NCBI RefSeq assembly: GCF_000482865.1
Contig: NZ_AXWW01000046.1
Location: forward strand, 1 to 64,000
Reading direction: 5' to 3'
From: Actinokineospora inagensis DSM 44258
GTDB taxonomy: Bacteria > Actinomycetota > Actinomycetes > Mycobacteriales > Pseudonocardiaceae
Length of the DNA: 64,000 nt
Part shown: positions 47,091 to 56,329 of the stretch, piece by piece
How the letters are laid out: every line of letters begins with the position of its first letter
How positions within the stretch are numbered: position 1 is the stretch's first letter
Notes under the pieces: generated by a model
What the model was told of the DNA's origin: nothing
The model's input: the letters and a program-made list of their open reading frames with translations, nothing else
The model's database searches: none
Position numbers and translations under genes: made by a program

Positions 47091-49112
47091 CTAGACCAGT
47101 TCCGCCAAGGTGTCCAGGACCTGCTGGCCGTACCGCGCCAGCTTGTTCTCGCCGACCCCGCTGATCCCGGCCAGTTGCTGCAGGTTCCCCGGCCGCACCG
47201 CCGCGATCTGGCGCAGCGTCGCGTCCTGGAACACCACGTACGCGGGCACCCCCTGCTCCCGGGCCGCGTTCCGCCGCCACTCGCGCAGCGCCTCGAAGAT
47301 CGGCGTCGCCTCGGCGGAGAGCTCCACCGCGGGCTTGGCGGGCGAGGACGTGCGGGCGGACGGCAGACGGGCGGGCTTCTCCGGTTCCCGGCGCAGGTTG
47401 ACCTTGCGGCCCTGGAACAGGACTTCCGCGCTCCGCTCGGTCAACGCGAAGGTCCCGTAGTCGCCCTCCACCGACAGCAGCCCCTGGGCGAGCAGTTGGC
47501 GGACCACCCCGCGCCACGACTGCTCGGTCAGCTCGGCGCCCTTGCCGAACACGGACAACTGGTCGTGCCGGTGCTGCGCGACCTTGTCGGTCTGCTTGCC
47601 CAGCAGGATGTCGATGACCTGACCGGCGCCGAACCGCTGGTTGCGCTCCCGGTCGAGCCGGTAGACCGTGGACAGCATCTTCTGCGCGGCGACGGTGCCG
47701 TCCCAGGACTCCGGCGGGGTGAGGCACGTGTCGCAGTTGCCGCACGGCTCGCCGGACTGGCCGAAGTAGTTCAGCAGTTGCACCCGGCGGCACTCCACCG
47801 TCTCGCACAGGGCGAGCATCGCGTCGAGGTGCCGGGTCTGCTTGCGGCGGTGCGCGTCGTCGCCGTCGGAGTTGTCGATCATCTTGCGCTGCTGCACGAC
47901 ATCGGCGAGGCCGTAGGCGAGCCACGCCGTCGACGGCAGCCCGTCACGGCCCGCGCGGCCGGTCTCCTGGTAGTAGCCCTCCACGGACTTGGGCAGGTCG
48001 AGGTGGGCGACGAACCGCACGTCCGGCTTGTCGATACCCATGCCGAAGGCGATGGTGGCCACGACGACCAGGCCGTCTTCGCGCAGGAACCGGGACTGGT
48101 TCGCCGCGCGCGTCCGCGAGTCCAACCCGGCGTGGTACGGGACGGCGTCGACCCCGTTGTCCACCAGGAACTGCGCGGTCTTCTCCACCGACGCCCGGGA
48201 CAGGCAGTAGACGATGCCCGCCTCCTTGGCGTGCTCGGTGCGGATCAGGTCCAGCAGTTGCTTGTTCGCGCTCGCTTTCGGCGCGATCCGGTACTGGATG
48301 TTCGGCCGGTCGAAGCTGGCCACGAAGTGCTTGGCGTCGCCCAGGTTCAGCCGCTCGGCGATCTCCTTGTGCGTCGCGTCGGTCGCGGTGGCGGTCAGCG
48401 CGATGCGCGGCACTTCCGGCCAGCGCTCGTGCAACTCCGAGAGCGCCAGGTAGTCCGGCCGGAAGTCGTGGCCCCACTGGGACACGCAGTGCGCCTCGTC
48501 GATCGCGAACAGCGCGATCTTCGCGCGGTCCAGCAGTTGCACCGTCGACTCCAACCGCAGCCGCTCCGGCGCCAGGTACAGCAGGTCCAGCTCACCGGTC
48601 AGGAACGCCCGCTCCACGTCGCGGCGGGTTTGGAGGTCCTGGGTGGAGTTGAGGAACCCGGCCCGCACCCCCAGGTTGCGCAACGCGTCCACCTGGTCCT
48701 GCATGAGCGCGATCAACGGCGAGATCACCACACCGACCCCCGGCCGCACCAACGCCGGGATCTGGTAGCACAGCGACTTGCCGCCACCGGTCGGCATCAG
48801 CACCAGCGCGTCACCACCCGCGGCCACGGTGGTGATGATCTCCGCCTGCTCACCGCGGAACGAGTCGTAGCCGAACACCCGGCGCAGCACCTCGACCGCG
48901 GCCTCACGGGTCGCGCTCACCTGCTCCGGACCGGGCTCCGGCCTGCGGAAGGGCAGCGCGGGCGGACCGGTGTCGACATCGTCGTACACCGGCACGTCTT
49001 CGTCGGACGACTCGAACGGGTCCTCCGGTGGCTCGAGGTGTTCGAGGCCGTAGAGCCCGTGGTCACTCGGTGCGGAATCGGTCGGGCTGGTTTCGATCGG
49101 ATCGCCGGACAC
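47091..49112 (-). CDS. recQ: ATP-dependent DNA helicase RecQ
   Basis: This 673-aa RecQ helicase has Walker A LVLMPTGGGKSLCYQIPALV, motif II FAIDEAHCVSQWGHDFRPDY (DEAH), motif III LTATATD and motif VI YQETGRAGRDGLPS. Next come the zinc-binding cysteines of the RQC region (CRRVQLLNYFGQSGEPCGNC, then DTC) and a C-terminal HRDC domain (FQDATLRQIAAVRPGNLQQL). The start is GTG 49112 (VSGDPIETS). TAGTAT lies about 9 nt upstream on the minus strand, so the message may be almost leaderless. The first 60 residues are acidic and disordered. Confidence 0.94.
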   Translation of the reverse strand: MSGDPIETSPTDSAPSDHGLYGLEHLEPPEDPFESSDEDVPVYDDVDTGPPALPFRRPEPGPEQVSATREAAVEVLRRVFGYDSFRGEQAEIITTVAAGGDALVLMPTGGGKSLCYQIPALVRPGVGVVISPLIALMQDQVDALRNLGVRAGFLNSTQDLQTRRDVERAFLTGELDLLYLAPERLRLESTVQLLDRAKIALFAIDEAHCVSQWGHDFRPDYLALSELHERWPEVPRIALTATATDATHKEIAERLNLGDAKHFVASFDRPNIQYRIAPKASANKQLLDLIRTEHAKEAGIVYCLSRASVEKTAQFLVDNGVDAVPYHAGLDSRTRAANQSRFLREDGLVVVATIAFGMGIDKPDVRFVAHLDLPKSVEGYYQETGRAGRDGLPSTAWLAYGLADVVQQRKMIDNSDGDDAHRRKQTRHLDAMLALCETVECRRVQLLNYFGQSGEPCGNCDTCLTPPESWDGTVAAQKMLSTVYRLDRERNQRFGAGQVIDILLGKQTDKVAQHRHDQLSVFGKGAELTEQSWRGVVRQLLAQGLLSVEGDYGTFALTERSAEVLFQGRKVNLRREPEKPARLPSARTSSPAKPAVELSAEATPIFEALREWRRNAAREQGVPAYVVFQDATLRQIAAVRPGNLQQLAGISGVGENKLARYGQQVLDTLAELV

Positions 49113-49281
49113 GGCCGCGATACTACGACCACCCGCCCCGGCCCCGTGCCCTGGTGCCACCCCGCTGTGGACACCCGTTCAGCTTGTGGACAACTACCCT
49201 GGTCACCTGCCCGCGCCCCGTGCCACCCCGAGACGGGGCGTGGCCTGCTCGGACTGCCTGTCGGCTCCCGGGGGTCGTCGG

Positions 49282-49692
49282 TCAATCGGCGTGCATCTCC
49301 TTCCAGGTGACGGAGGTCGGCCGGTCTCCGGTTGTGAGGAACTCCTGCGCGGCCTTGACGACATCTGTGAACGGGATCTCGCAGTAGGCGGGGGTCGGCC
49401 GCTCGTGACTCATGTAGTCGTAGCTCAACAACTCATCGCCCGCGTCGGGGTTGCCCAGGCTGAACCACAGTCCGGGCCAGTTGCCTCCGGTGAAGCTGAG
49501 GGCGCCAAGGTTGTCGTTCACGCCCACGCCGAACTCGATCGCGTCCGAGTCCTCGAGGTACCACTGCATGAACACAGGAATGTCGAACTTGCGCGAGTCG
49601 GTTTGGGCGCGATCGAGGAGTGCTGTGACATCTTCCGGGGTTCGGAGAACGGTGGGTTCGTCCTCATCGAAGAACGCACTTACCGCGATCAT
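49282..49692 (-). CDS. Imm1 family immunity protein
   Basis: This 136-aa protein has the Imm1 pattern: an N-terminal VLRTPEDVTALLDRAQ, then EFGVGVNDNLGALSFTGG, WFSLGNPDAGDELLSYDYM and a final EIPFTDVVKAAQEFLTTGDR followed by PTSVTWKEM. Imm1 proteins are encoded directly downstream of polymorphic toxins, often of the SCP1.201/DddA cytosine-deaminase group, and neutralise them. Here the gene overlaps the tail of a wrecked gene of exactly that group (ATGA junction), so it is an orphan immunity gene. It could still protect against a related toxin from kin. Confidence 0.85.
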   Translation of the reverse strand: MIAVSAFFDEDEPTVLRTPEDVTALLDRAQTDSRKFDIPVFMQWYLEDSDAIEFGVGVNDNLGALSFTGGNWPGLWFSLGNPDAGDELLSYDYMSHERPTPAYCEIPFTDVVKAAQEFLTTGDRPTSVTWKEMHAD

Positions 49693-50242
49693 GGCTTGGC
49701 CTTTCCGTGGTACATCTTGTAGAAGCCTCCTGTCCCGAGAACCGTCATAGTGTATCCCTTTGGGGGATCAGGGTGTCGCACCCGAGTTTGCCGGTGCATG
49801 GGATGTTGTTGATTGCCAATGTGACGTGCTGGATTCTCCATCTGCCGCGCGTTTTGGCTGAGGGGCGTCGACGGGCTCGGTCCTTGTTCTGTGGTAGATC
49901 GGAAGGCAATCCGGCGCGAAGGCGTTGCCCTTCCGCGGCTTGTGAGGAACTGGGTGTCGGGCCGCCGGGTGGTCGACCGGTTGTGCCGAGGAGGTGGTGG
50001 TCCGCGGACGATTGGATTCGTTGGGCCGCTTATTCAAGCGTGGTGTCGAGGTCACGGAGATATTGTTCGGCCAGTCCGATCGCCTGGCTGATCAGGGTCG
50101 CGCGGCCGGTCTGACTGAGGAGCGCGGCGACTTCTTTGTCCACGGAGTCCAGTGCCTGATGCCAGTCCTTCAAGCGCGTCTGGAGGTCGGATACCGACCT
50201 GGTCAGTCGCATTAGGCGTCCGGCGTCATCGGCGATGGACAT
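49689..50242 (-). pseudogene. Remnant of an SCP1.201-like (DddA-family) deaminase toxin
   Basis: Reading leftward from 50242, the first 70 codons (MSIADDAGRLMRLTRSVSDL, then ALDSVDKEVAALLSQTGR) give the helical N-terminus typical of these toxins, ended by TAA at 50030-50032. The same frame then continues with RLRAGLPSDLP and KTRGRW, the usual linker. It jumps straight to IQHVTLAINNIPCTGKLGCD with the zinc-binding P-C-x-x-x-x-G-C motif; the H-x-E catalytic segment that should lie between is missing. After TLIP the frame shifts at a run of five C (49768-49772 region), but PKGYTMTVLGTGGFYKMYHG in the next frame completes the toxin end and overlaps the Imm1 start. Confidence 0.75.
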
Positions 50243-50475
50243 CGCGTCATCCCAGATGTTCAGGATGTCGGGAATGTGAAACTGTCTCCCCGATGAACAC
50301 CGCGACCTCGATGCGTCAACCCACCCTGTACCTCACCAATGCCGCCCGCACCCACGATGAGATCGTGGCCCACCGGAACACGGGGCGGGCCGGTTCGGCC
50401 AGGTCACCGGTTACACCGGCGCCCCGCCCCGCCTGCCCGCCCCACCGCCGCTGGCCGGTACCGGCCTCGGTCAGC
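50243..50475. other. Gap between the toxin remnant and the hydrolase gene, with a gene-start remnant
   Basis: No complete gene is seen. A plus-strand ATG at 50293 opens MNTATSMRQPTLYLTNAART, which looks like the N-terminus of a protein. It soon becomes Pro/Arg-rich and overlaps the hydrolase gene, so it is probably debris. GGCGGGCC/GGCCCGCC-rich symmetry occurs near 50385-50440. Confidence 0.4.
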
Positions 50476-51333
50476 TCACTGATCGGCCGCAGGCTGGTCG
50501 GTGAAGCGGTTGATGAACCGCAGCGCCGTGTCGGCGACTTCGCGCCAGCCGCTGTCGATGGTCAGTGAGTGTCCGCGGTTCGGCAGCTCCTCGATCTCGG
50601 TGACACCGGGGTTGCCCTGTTGGCGTTTGTACGCGCCGTTGGCCAGTGCCCATGGGACTGTGTGGTCGCGTTCGCCGGAGATGATCAGCAGGGGGCCGCG
50701 GTCGGGGTTGTCCGTGTCCACCTTGGCCTCGGTCCACGGGTTGAGGTTGGCGGCGGCGGCCTGGAACAGCGGGGCGCCCGGGGCGGGCACGGCGAAGGTC
50801 TCGAACAGTTGCTCGGCTTCCTGCTCGGGGACGGCGTTGGCGAAGGCGTAGCGGAACTGGTCGAGGGTCAGCGGGACCGCGCGGTGCCGGTTCGCCGGGT
50901 TGGCCAGCACCGGCGCGGACGCCCGCAGCGCCGAGATCGGCAGCGGCAGCACGCCGCGGAACGGTGCCGGGTCGATGGCCACCGAGGCCACCGACAGGCC
51001 GCGTCCGGCGAGGATCTGCGTGATCAGCCCCCCGAACGAGTGACCCACGACGGCGGGTTTGCGGTCCAGTGCGCCGATCAGCTCCGCGACGTGGTCGGCG
51101 ACCTGCCCGACGGTCTTCCCGGCGAGCACCTCGGGGTGGGCGTTGGCCTCGGCGGCGGTCTCCGGGTCGTCCGGCCAGGACGCGGTGACCGGGGCGTACC
51201 CCGCGGCGTCGAACACGGCCGCCCACCGGTCCCAACTGCTGGGCAGCAGCCACAGGCCGTGCACGAAGACGACGGGGGTGCGACCGGAGGCGTTGGCCCG
51301 GTCCACCTGCTCGGTGTCGTGAACGTTGTTCAT
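50476..51333 (-). CDS. Alpha/beta hydrolase
   Basis: This 285-aa hydrolase has the oxyanion motif VVFVHGLWLLPSSWDRW, nucleophile elbow VVGHSFGGLITQILA (G-H-S-F-G), acid in LLIISGERDHTVPW and the catalytic His in PNRGHSLTIDSGW. It is a close fit to the alpha/beta hydrolases of unknown substrate that are common in actinobacteria. ATG 51333 is chosen because the longer frame lacks a ribosome binding site. A stress-type promoter lies 21-46 bp upstream, which suggests membership of the general-stress regulon. Confidence 0.88.
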   Translation of the reverse strand: MNNVHDTEQVDRANASGRTPVVFVHGLWLLPSSWDRWAAVFDAAGYAPVTASWPDDPETAAEANAHPEVLAGKTVGQVADHVAELIGALDRKPAVVGHSFGGLITQILAGRGLSVASVAIDPAPFRGVLPLPISALRASAPVLANPANRHRAVPLTLDQFRYAFANAVPEQEAEQLFETFAVPAPGAPLFQAAAANLNPWTEAKVDTDNPDRGPLLIISGERDHTVPWALANGAYKRQQGNPGVTEIEELPNRGHSLTIDSGWREVADTALRFINRFTDQPAADQ

Positions 51334-51353
51334 GGGCACCAGCCTCGCGGTCC

Positions 51354-51379
51354 GTACCCGGTCCGGGTATGAGCCACAC
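51354..51379 (-). promoter_or_regulatory. Stress-type promoter of the alpha/beta hydrolase gene
   Basis: On the minus strand GTGT (51376-51379), 16 nt and GGGTAC (51354-51359) match the consensus. Both boxes and the spacing equal those before the anti-sigma/sigma operon. Confidence 0.6.
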
Positions 51380-51521
51380 AGCCCCACCGGACCTGGGCGC
51401 ACGGCCCTTCCGCACCGGGCCCGTCACGTGATAGGGCCGTCACCCGCCGGTGGCTCAGACCCGCCCCCCGCGTGCCGAATCACCGCGGGACGAGTGGTCT
51501 CCTCGGGTGAAGGGTCGGCAG

Positions 51522-53117
51522 ATGGCGGCAGGGCGGGGTGTGCTGGGGCGGGTCAACGACCTCCCGGTGACGGTGAAGATCTTCAGCGCGGTGGCGGCGG
51601 TCCTGGCGGCCTTCGCCGTCGTGGTCGGGTTGAGCCTGAGCGGGTCGGGGAAGCTGACCGACGGCGCGCGGTTGGTCTACACGCGCGGCGTCGAGGCTAC
51701 GCAGACGCTGGCGAAGGTGCGGGCGGACATCCTCACCGACCGCAACTTCATGCTGAACTACTACATGTCGGACGCCGAGTGGCGGCCGAAGAACAAGCAG
51801 TCCATGCAGGCGCTGGACGCCGAGATCGAGTCGACCCTCGACACGTACGCCGGTCAGACCGCCGACTCGGCGACGCTGTCGGCGCTGCGGGACACCTGGA
51901 AGGGCTACCTGTCGGTGCGCGACACGCAGATGATCCCGTCGGCGGACGCGAACAACCTGGGCAGCTTCTGGGACGGCTACAACAAGGCCGACGCCCTGAC
52001 CACCACCATCGACAAGCAGTTCGGGACGCTGACCGCCGCCCAGGCCGCCGCCGCCCAAGCCGCCGCCACCGACGTGGCCGACACCGGCAGCAGCACCAAC
52101 CGCCTGATCCTGGGCGGCGCGGGCATCGGCCTGCTGCTGGGCCTGCTGCTGGCATGGCGGGTCGCCGCCGCCGTCACCCGGCCGCTGCGCCGGGTCACCG
52201 CCGTGCTGGAGGGTGTCGCCGACGGTGACCTGACCCGCCGGGCGGACGTGCACGGCCGCGACGAGGTCGGCCAGATGGCCGCCGCGCTGAACCGGGCCAC
52301 CGACAGCATGCTCGACACCGTGCGCACCATCAGCACCAACGCTGCGGCGCTGACCGGGTCGTCCCGGGACATGGCCAAGGCGGGCGACATCCTCGCCGGT
52401 GGCGCCGCGCAGACGGCCGACCGGGCCGGTGCGGTCCGCCAGGCCGCCCAGGACGTGTCGCTGCACGTGCAGACCCTGGCCACCGCGTCCGAGGAGATGG
52501 GCGCCTCCATCCGGGAGATCTCGTCGAACGCCTCCGACGCGGCGCGGGTCGCCACCGACGCGGTCGAGTCGGCGCGGGAGACCACCGAGATCGTCGGCAA
52601 GCTGGGTGAGTCGTCGGCCGAGATCGGCAACATCGTCAAGGTCATTACGTCGATCGCCGAGCAGACCAACCTGCTGGCGCTCAACGCCACCATCGAGGCC
52701 GCTCGGGCCGGTGACGCGGGTAAGGGCTTCGCGGTCGTCGCCGGTGAGGTGAAGGACCTGGCGCAGGAGACCGCGCGGGCCACCGAGAACATCGCCAGCC
52801 GGGTGCTCACCATCCAGGGCGAGACCTCGTCGGCGGTCGAGGCGATCGAGCGGATCTCGCAGATCATCCACCGGATCAGCGACTACCAGAACACCATCGC
52901 CTCGGCGGTGGAGGAGCAGACCGCCACGACCGGCGAGATGAGCCGCAGCGTCGCCGAGGCCGCCTCGGGCGCCGACGCGATCGCGCACACCGTCACCGAC
53001 GTCGCCGACGCGGCCGCCTCCACCAGCGACACGGTGGGCGCGTCCCGGGAGACCGCCGCCGTGCTGGCCACCATGGCCGGTGAGCTGAACGACGTGGTGT
53101 CCCGCTTCCGAGTCTGA
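51522..53117 (+). CDS. Methyl-accepting chemotaxis protein
   Basis: This 531-aa transmembrane chemoreceptor has a membrane helix ([20 protein letters not shown], about 14-36) and a four-helix extracytoplasmic sensor domain (about 37-190). A second membrane helix follows ([20 protein letters not shown], about 200-220), then a HAMP domain and the signalling hairpin with [20 protein letters not shown] and [15 protein letters not shown]. No che or flagellar genes are in the window. The signalling tip is complete, so coupling to a CheA/CheW array is expected. Motile spores occur in some Pseudonocardiales. ATG 51522 is preferred; GTG 51450 would add 24 residues. Confidence 0.9.
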   Translation: MAAGRGVLGRVNDLPVTVKIFSAVAAVLAAFAVVVGLSLSGSGKLTDGARLVYTRGVEATQTLAKVRADILTDRNFMLNYYMSDAEWRPKNKQSMQALDAEIESTLDTYAGQTADSATLSALRDTWKGYLSVRDTQMIPSADANNLGSFWDGYNKADALTTTIDKQFGTLTAAQAAAAQAAATDVADTGSSTNRLILGGAGIGLLLGLLLAWRVAAAVTRPLRRVTAVLEGVADGDLTRRADVHGRDEVGQMAAALNRATDSMLDTVRTISTNAAALTGSSRDMAKAGDILAGGAAQTADRAGAVRQAAQDVSLHVQTLATASEEMGASIREISSNASDAARVATDAVESARETTEIVGKLGESSAEIGNIVKVITSIAEQTNLLALNATIEAARAGDAGKGFAVVAGEVKDLAQETARATENIASRVLTIQGETSSAVEAIERISQIIHRISDYQNTIASAVEEQTATTGEMSRSVAEAASGADAIAHTVTDVADAAASTSDTVGASRETAAVLATMAGELNDVVSRFRV

Positions 53118-53131
53118 GTCCTGACCCCGCC

Positions 53132-53170
53132 CCGTGGCCGGTGTCCCCCACGCGGGGACACCGGCCACGG
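53132..53170 (+). terminator. Intrinsic terminator hairpin after the chemoreceptor gene
   Basis: A perfect 17-bp stem (53132-53148 with 53154-53170) encloses a 5-nt loop; its core is GGCCGGTGTCCCC. It ends just before the stress-type promoter of the catalase gene, separating the two units. Confidence 0.85.
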
Positions 53171-53172
53171 AC

Positions 53173-53197
53173 GTTTGTCGGCCCCATGCCTGGGTAA
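53173..53197 (+). promoter_or_regulatory. Stress-type promoter of the catalase gene
   Basis: GTTT, 15 nt and GGGTAA match GNNT-N14-16-GGGTA closely. The predicted start is about 30 nt before the catalase ATG. Catalases of this type belong to the SigB regulon in Streptomyces. Confidence 0.6.
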
Positions 53198-53233
53198 GCG
53201 GTCGGTGTTCCCAAACGCCGAAGGAGCCGACGC

Positions 53234-55312
53234 ATGTCCAAGCAGCGCGACCTCGACCCGGACCGGGTCGACCAGGACGGCCCGCTGACCACACAGCAGG
53301 GGGTCCGGATCGGCCACACGGACGACTCGCTGCGCGCGGGCGATCGCGGCCCGACGCTGCTCGAGGACTTCCACGCCCGCGAGAAGATCACCCACTTCGA
53401 CCACGAGCGGATCCCCGAGCGGGTCGTGCACGCAAGAGGCGCGGGTGCCTACGGCCACTTCACCCCGTACGACGACTCGCTGGCCGCGTACACGGCGGCG
53501 ACGTTCCTGACCGACCCGTCGGTCACGACCCCGGTGTTCGTCCGGTTCTCCACCGTCGCCGGGTCGCGCGGGTCCGCCGACACCGTGCGGGACGTGCGCG
53601 GGTTCGCCACGAAGTTCTACACCCAGCAGGGCAACTACGACCTGGTCGGCAACAACATGCCGGTGTTCTTCATCCAGGACGGGGTCAAGTTCCCCGACTT
53701 CGTGCACGCGGTGAAACCCGAGCCGCACAACGAGATCCCGCAGGGCCAGTCCGCGCACGACTCGTTCTGGGACTTCGTGGCGCTGCAGCCGGAGACGCTG
53801 CACATGGTGCTGTGGCTGATGTCCGACCGCGCGCTGCCGCGCAGCTACCGGATGATGCAGGGCTTCGGCGTGCACACGTTCCGGCTGGTCTCCGCCGACG
53901 GGCGCGGCACCTTCGTCAAGTTCCACTGGAAGCCGGTGCTCGGCACGCACTCGCTGGTCTGGGCGGAATGCCTGCGCATCAGCGGCGCCGACCCGGACTT
54001 CCACCGCCGCGACCTGTGGGAGAACATCGAGGCGGGCGCCTTCCCGGAGTGGGAGTTGGGCGTGCAGTTGGTCGACGAGGCCGACGAGTTCGCCTTCGAC
54101 TTCGACCTGCTGGACGCCACGAAGATCATCCCGGAGGAGCGGGTGCCGGTGCGGCCGGTGGGGAAGATGGTGCTGGACCGCAACCCGGAGAACTTCTTCG
54201 CCGAGACCGAGCAGGTCGCCTTCCACACCGCCAACATCGTCCCGGGCATCGACTTCAGCAACGACCCGCTGTTGCAGGCCCGCAACTTCTCCTACCTGGA
54301 CACGCAGCTCATCCGGCTCGGTGGCCCCAACTTCGCCCAGATCCCGGTGAACCGACCTGTCGTGGACGTCCGCAACAACCAACGCGACGGATACGGCCAA
54401 CACCGAATCCACCGCGGTCGAACCTCTTACTCCCCCAACACCCTCGGCGGCGGTTGCCCTGTCGTGGACGGTCAATACCCGGAGGTCTTCGAGCACTACC
54501 AGGAGAAGGTCGAAGGCACGAAGATCCGCAGGCGCAGCGAGAGCTTCAAGGACCACTACAGCCAGGCGGCACTGTTCTGGAACAGCATGTCTACTGTGGA
54601 GCGCGAACACATCGTCGCCGCCTTCCAGTTCGAACTCGGCCACGTGGAAACCCCGGAAATCCGCTCCGCGGTCGTCGACCAGCTCACCAAGGTCCACCCG
54701 GACCTCGCCGCCCAGGTCGCCGCGGGCTTCGGCCTACCCACACCCACCACGGGCAAGCCCGCGAGCACCGAAACCTCACCCGCCCTGTCCCAGTCCCGGC
54801 AACCCACAGACACGATCGCCACCCGCAAGATCGCCGTATTGGTCACCGACGGCGTCGACGGTCCAGGCCTGACAACGGTGCTGACCGAGTTGAAGAATCG
54901 TGGTGCCACACCGGAAGTCCTCGCCCCACACGGCGGCACCGTCCAAACCGCCGACGGCGGCGAACTCCCCGTGGACCGCGTGATGACATCAACAACATCC
55001 GTCCTCTACGACGCCATCCTCATCCCAGACGGCACACAAACCCTCACCACCGACGGCCACGCCCGCCACTTCGTCGCAGAAGCCTTCAAACACCACAAAA
55101 CAATCGCCCTCTCCGGCACCGGCCGAGAAGTACTCACCGCCGCCGGACTAGCCGTGACCACAGCCGAAGGTCAAGACGTTGCCGTTGACGCAGGCGTCGT
55201 AACCACCCCCAAGTCCGGCCCCGACCTCCCAGCCAATTTCACCGAAACCTTCGCCAAGGAAATCGCCACCCACCGCACCTGGACCCGCAACACAGACGCC
55301 ATCCAAGCCTAA
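53234..55312 (+). CDS. katE: Large-subunit monofunctional catalase (HPII/KatE type)
   Basis: This 692-aa haem catalase has the catalytic His in ERVVHARGAGAYGHF (about residue 61), the Asn in LVGNNMPVFFIQDG, and the proximal haem Tyr in RNFSYLDTQLIRLGG. After the core, residues about 530-692 form the flavodoxin/GATase-like C-terminal domain of large-subunit clade 2 catalases (KIAVLVTDGVDGPGLTTVLT, then ILIPDGTQTLTTDGHARHFV). ATG 53234 follows GAAGGAG. It is probably driven by the stress-type promoter upstream. From about 54350 on the codons become richer in A and C than in the first part. Confidence 0.95.
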   Translation: MSKQRDLDPDRVDQDGPLTTQQGVRIGHTDDSLRAGDRGPTLLEDFHAREKITHFDHERIPERVVHARGAGAYGHFTPYDDSLAAYTAATFLTDPSVTTPVFVRFSTVAGSRGSADTVRDVRGFATKFYTQQGNYDLVGNNMPVFFIQDGVKFPDFVHAVKPEPHNEIPQGQSAHDSFWDFVALQPETLHMVLWLMSDRALPRSYRMMQGFGVHTFRLVSADGRGTFVKFHWKPVLGTHSLVWAECLRISGADPDFHRRDLWENIEAGAFPEWELGVQLVDEADEFAFDFDLLDATKIIPEERVPVRPVGKMVLDRNPENFFAETEQVAFHTANIVPGIDFSNDPLLQARNFSYLDTQLIRLGGPNFAQIPVNRPVVDVRNNQRDGYGQHRIHRGRTSYSPNTLGGGCPVVDGQYPEVFEHYQEKVEGTKIRRRSESFKDHYSQAALFWNSMSTVEREHIVAAFQFELGHVETPEIRSAVVDQLTKVHPDLAAQVAAGFGLPTPTTGKPASTETSPALSQSRQPTDTIATRKIAVLVTDGVDGPGLTTVLTELKNRGATPEVLAPHGGTVQTADGGELPVDRVMTSTTSVLYDAILIPDGTQTLTTDGHARHFVAEAFKHHKTIALSGTGREVLTAAGLAVTTAEGQDVAVDAGVVTTPKSGPDLPANFTETFAKEIATHRTWTRNTDAIQA

Positions 55313-55349
55313 CCCAACCGTCACCACCACCACCACCACCTCCATCATC

Positions 55350-55514
55350 ACCGCAAGCCCCGCCAACCCACACGCGCGCCCAAAAACCCGCCCCACATCG
55401 ACGAAGCGCCACACTTGCACCGCCCACACACACACACACACACACCAAAGCCCACCCTGAATCGACGAAGTCCCACACTGGCACCGCGCGCCTCGGGACC
55501 CGCCGACACCAACT
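55350..55514. repeat. Satellite units and (CA)10 microsatellite left of hairpin copy C
   Basis: Units with CCACATCGACGAAGCGCCAC and GCACCGCGCGCCTCGGGACC lead into hairpin copy C. Within them lies a (CA)10 run at 55425-55444. The block is the reverse complement of the one right of copy D. Confidence 0.7.
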
Positions 55515-55662
55515 GCCCGTTGTGGTGGAGTTGTTTTGTTTGGGGGGAGCGGTGGCCTAAGCCGGCCGGCGGGGAAGGCCACGCTTTCCAGTGGCCCCGC
55601 CTTTTAGCCTTACCCAGGCTGCCGCTAGGGGCCCCAAACAAAACAACTTCACCACAACGGGC
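55515..55662. repeat. Long hairpin element, copy C
   Basis: Arms of 31 nt (55515-55545 and 55632-55662) pair fully, with one G-U pair. Sequence and inner stems equal copy A in reverse orientation, apart from a GGGGAAGG difference near 55572. It follows the catalase gene; copy D in the opposite orientation lies 330 bp further on. Confidence 0.85.
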
Positions 55663-55992
55663 ACTTCAGCTTTAATCTGGCGCCCATGGCCGGCGTCGCC
55701 GCCAGGCGACAAGGCCGAGTCTCGAGGCGCAGCCGAGGCTCAGAGTCCCCTGCGTCGGCCCTCATGCCCCCGAGACTGTCGGTGGGTTCGTCTAGGCTGT
55801 GTATTCAGGGGCTCATGGTCAGGTTGATCATGGTTGGCCGGGGTTGTCGGTGGTTGCGTCTAGGCTGGGTATTCGGGGGCTTTCGTCCGGGTTGATCATG
55901 GCGTGAGGGGTCTCTGGGCCTCGCTGCGCTCGGGGTTCGGCCTTGTCGCCTGGCGGCGACGCCGGCCACGGGCGCCAGATTAAAACGGTAGT
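55663..55992. repeat. Shared satellite block between hairpin copies C and D
   Basis: From the left it contains the GC-rich block in reverse (TCTGGCGCCCATGGCCGGCG), then two TAGGCT units (about 55772-55832 and 55845-55900, cores TAGGCTGTGTATTCAGGGGC and GGTTGATCATGG). The GC-rich block follows again in forward orientation, ending GGCGCCAGATTAAAA. It contains no gene. Confidence 0.7.
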
Positions 55993-56140
55993 GCCCGTTG
56001 TGGTGAAGTTGTTTTGTTTGGGGCCCCTAGCGGCAGCCTGGGTAAGGCAAAAAGGCGGGGCCACTGGAAAGCGTGGCCTTACCCGCCAGCCGGCTTAGGC
56101 CACCGCTCCCCCCAAACAAAACAACTTCACCACAACGGGC
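55993..56140. repeat. Long hairpin element, copy D (perfect arms)
   Basis: The two 31-nt arms (55993-56023 and 56110-56140) are perfect complements. Inner stems and apex equal copy A except for one base (AAGGCAAAAAGG). Satellite units with a short (GT)6 run at 56211-56222 continue to about 56310, up to the convergent oxidoreductase gene. Confidence 0.85.
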
Positions 56141-56329
56141 GGTTGGTGTCGGCGGGTCCCGAGGCGCGCGGTGCAGGTTGGTGGGCTTCGTCGATGAGGG
56201 GTGGGCTTTGGTGTGTGTGTGTGGGCGGTGCAAGTGTGGCGCTTCGTCGATGTGGGGCGGGTTTTGGGCGCGCGGTGCGGGGGATGGCGTTTATTCGATA
56301 TGGCGTGGTGGTAGGGGGGTGGTGTCGTT

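Noticed and set aside
50293-50568. Plus-strand ORF beginning MNTATSMRQPTLYLTNAART as a gene
   Set aside because: Only the first 20 residues look like protein. The rest is Pro/Arg-rich and overlaps the well-supported hydrolase gene, so it was noted as debris only.
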